Part shown: positions 5,181 through 5,191 of the stretch, piece after piece | How the letters are laid out: the number at the start of each line of letters is the position of its first letter | Numbering within the stretch: position 1 is the stretch's first letter | NCBI GenBank assembly: GCA_020057015.1 | Contig: JAGVGS010000159.1 | Location: forward strand, 1 to 5,191 | Direction: 5' to 3' | Origin: Candidatus Omnitrophota bacterium | Lineage (GTDB): Bacteria; Omnitrophota; Gorgyraeia; Aquiviventales; Aquiviventaceae | Length of the DNA stretch: 5,191 bases | Notes under the pieces: model-generated | What the model was told of the DNA's origin: nothing | Seen by the model: the letters and a program-made list of their open reading frames with translations, nothing else | Database searches by the model: none | Translations under genes and position numbers: made by a program

Positions 5181-5191
5181 AGGCTGCCGCA

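Overview
The window looks like part of a chromosome from a GC-rich diderm (outer-membrane) bacterium. The main evidence is an outer-membrane secretin gene preceded by a gene with a PilP/GspC-like C-terminal domain. A c-di-GMP-I (GEMM-I) riboswitch at the right edge fits a lineage rich in c-di-GMP signalling. The phylum cannot be fixed from the sequence. Desulfobacterota, Nitrospirota or Omnitrophota would all be compatible, but that is only a guess.

Left part (1-3009): three genes on the + strand form a tight cluster. The first is the 3' end of a PilP/GspC-like gene. The second is a compact secretin of about 541 residues whose start overlaps the first gene. The third encodes a membrane-anchored coiled-coil protein with a TPR-like C-terminus that I cannot assign to a named family. 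Together they look like the distal end of a type IV pilus or type II secretion operon. The overlap between the first two genes carries a tandem, hairpin-forming GTGTCAGGCAC repeat, which also encodes the start of the secretin signal peptide.

Middle part (3010-4884): the spacer after 3009 is AT-richer and contains a palindrome, followed by a Phd/YefM-type antitoxin gene and an overlapping RelE/ParE-type toxin gene. An AT-rich spacer of about 50 bases with an inverted repeat leads to a Fic-family gene. The Fic protein has a complete HPFx(D/E)GNGR-type active site, an N-terminal inhibitory motif and a C-terminal winged-helix-like domain. This block resembles a small acquired defence or stress module placed behind the pilus genes.

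Right part (4885-5191): this stretch has no large gene. It holds a hairpin with a T-tract on the minus strand (an intrinsic terminator reading leftward), a possible + strand promoter, and a 36-codon ORF with a Pro-Val repeat. It ends with a well-conserved c-di-GMP-I riboswitch core reading rightward out of the window. The gene it controls lies beyond the right edge.
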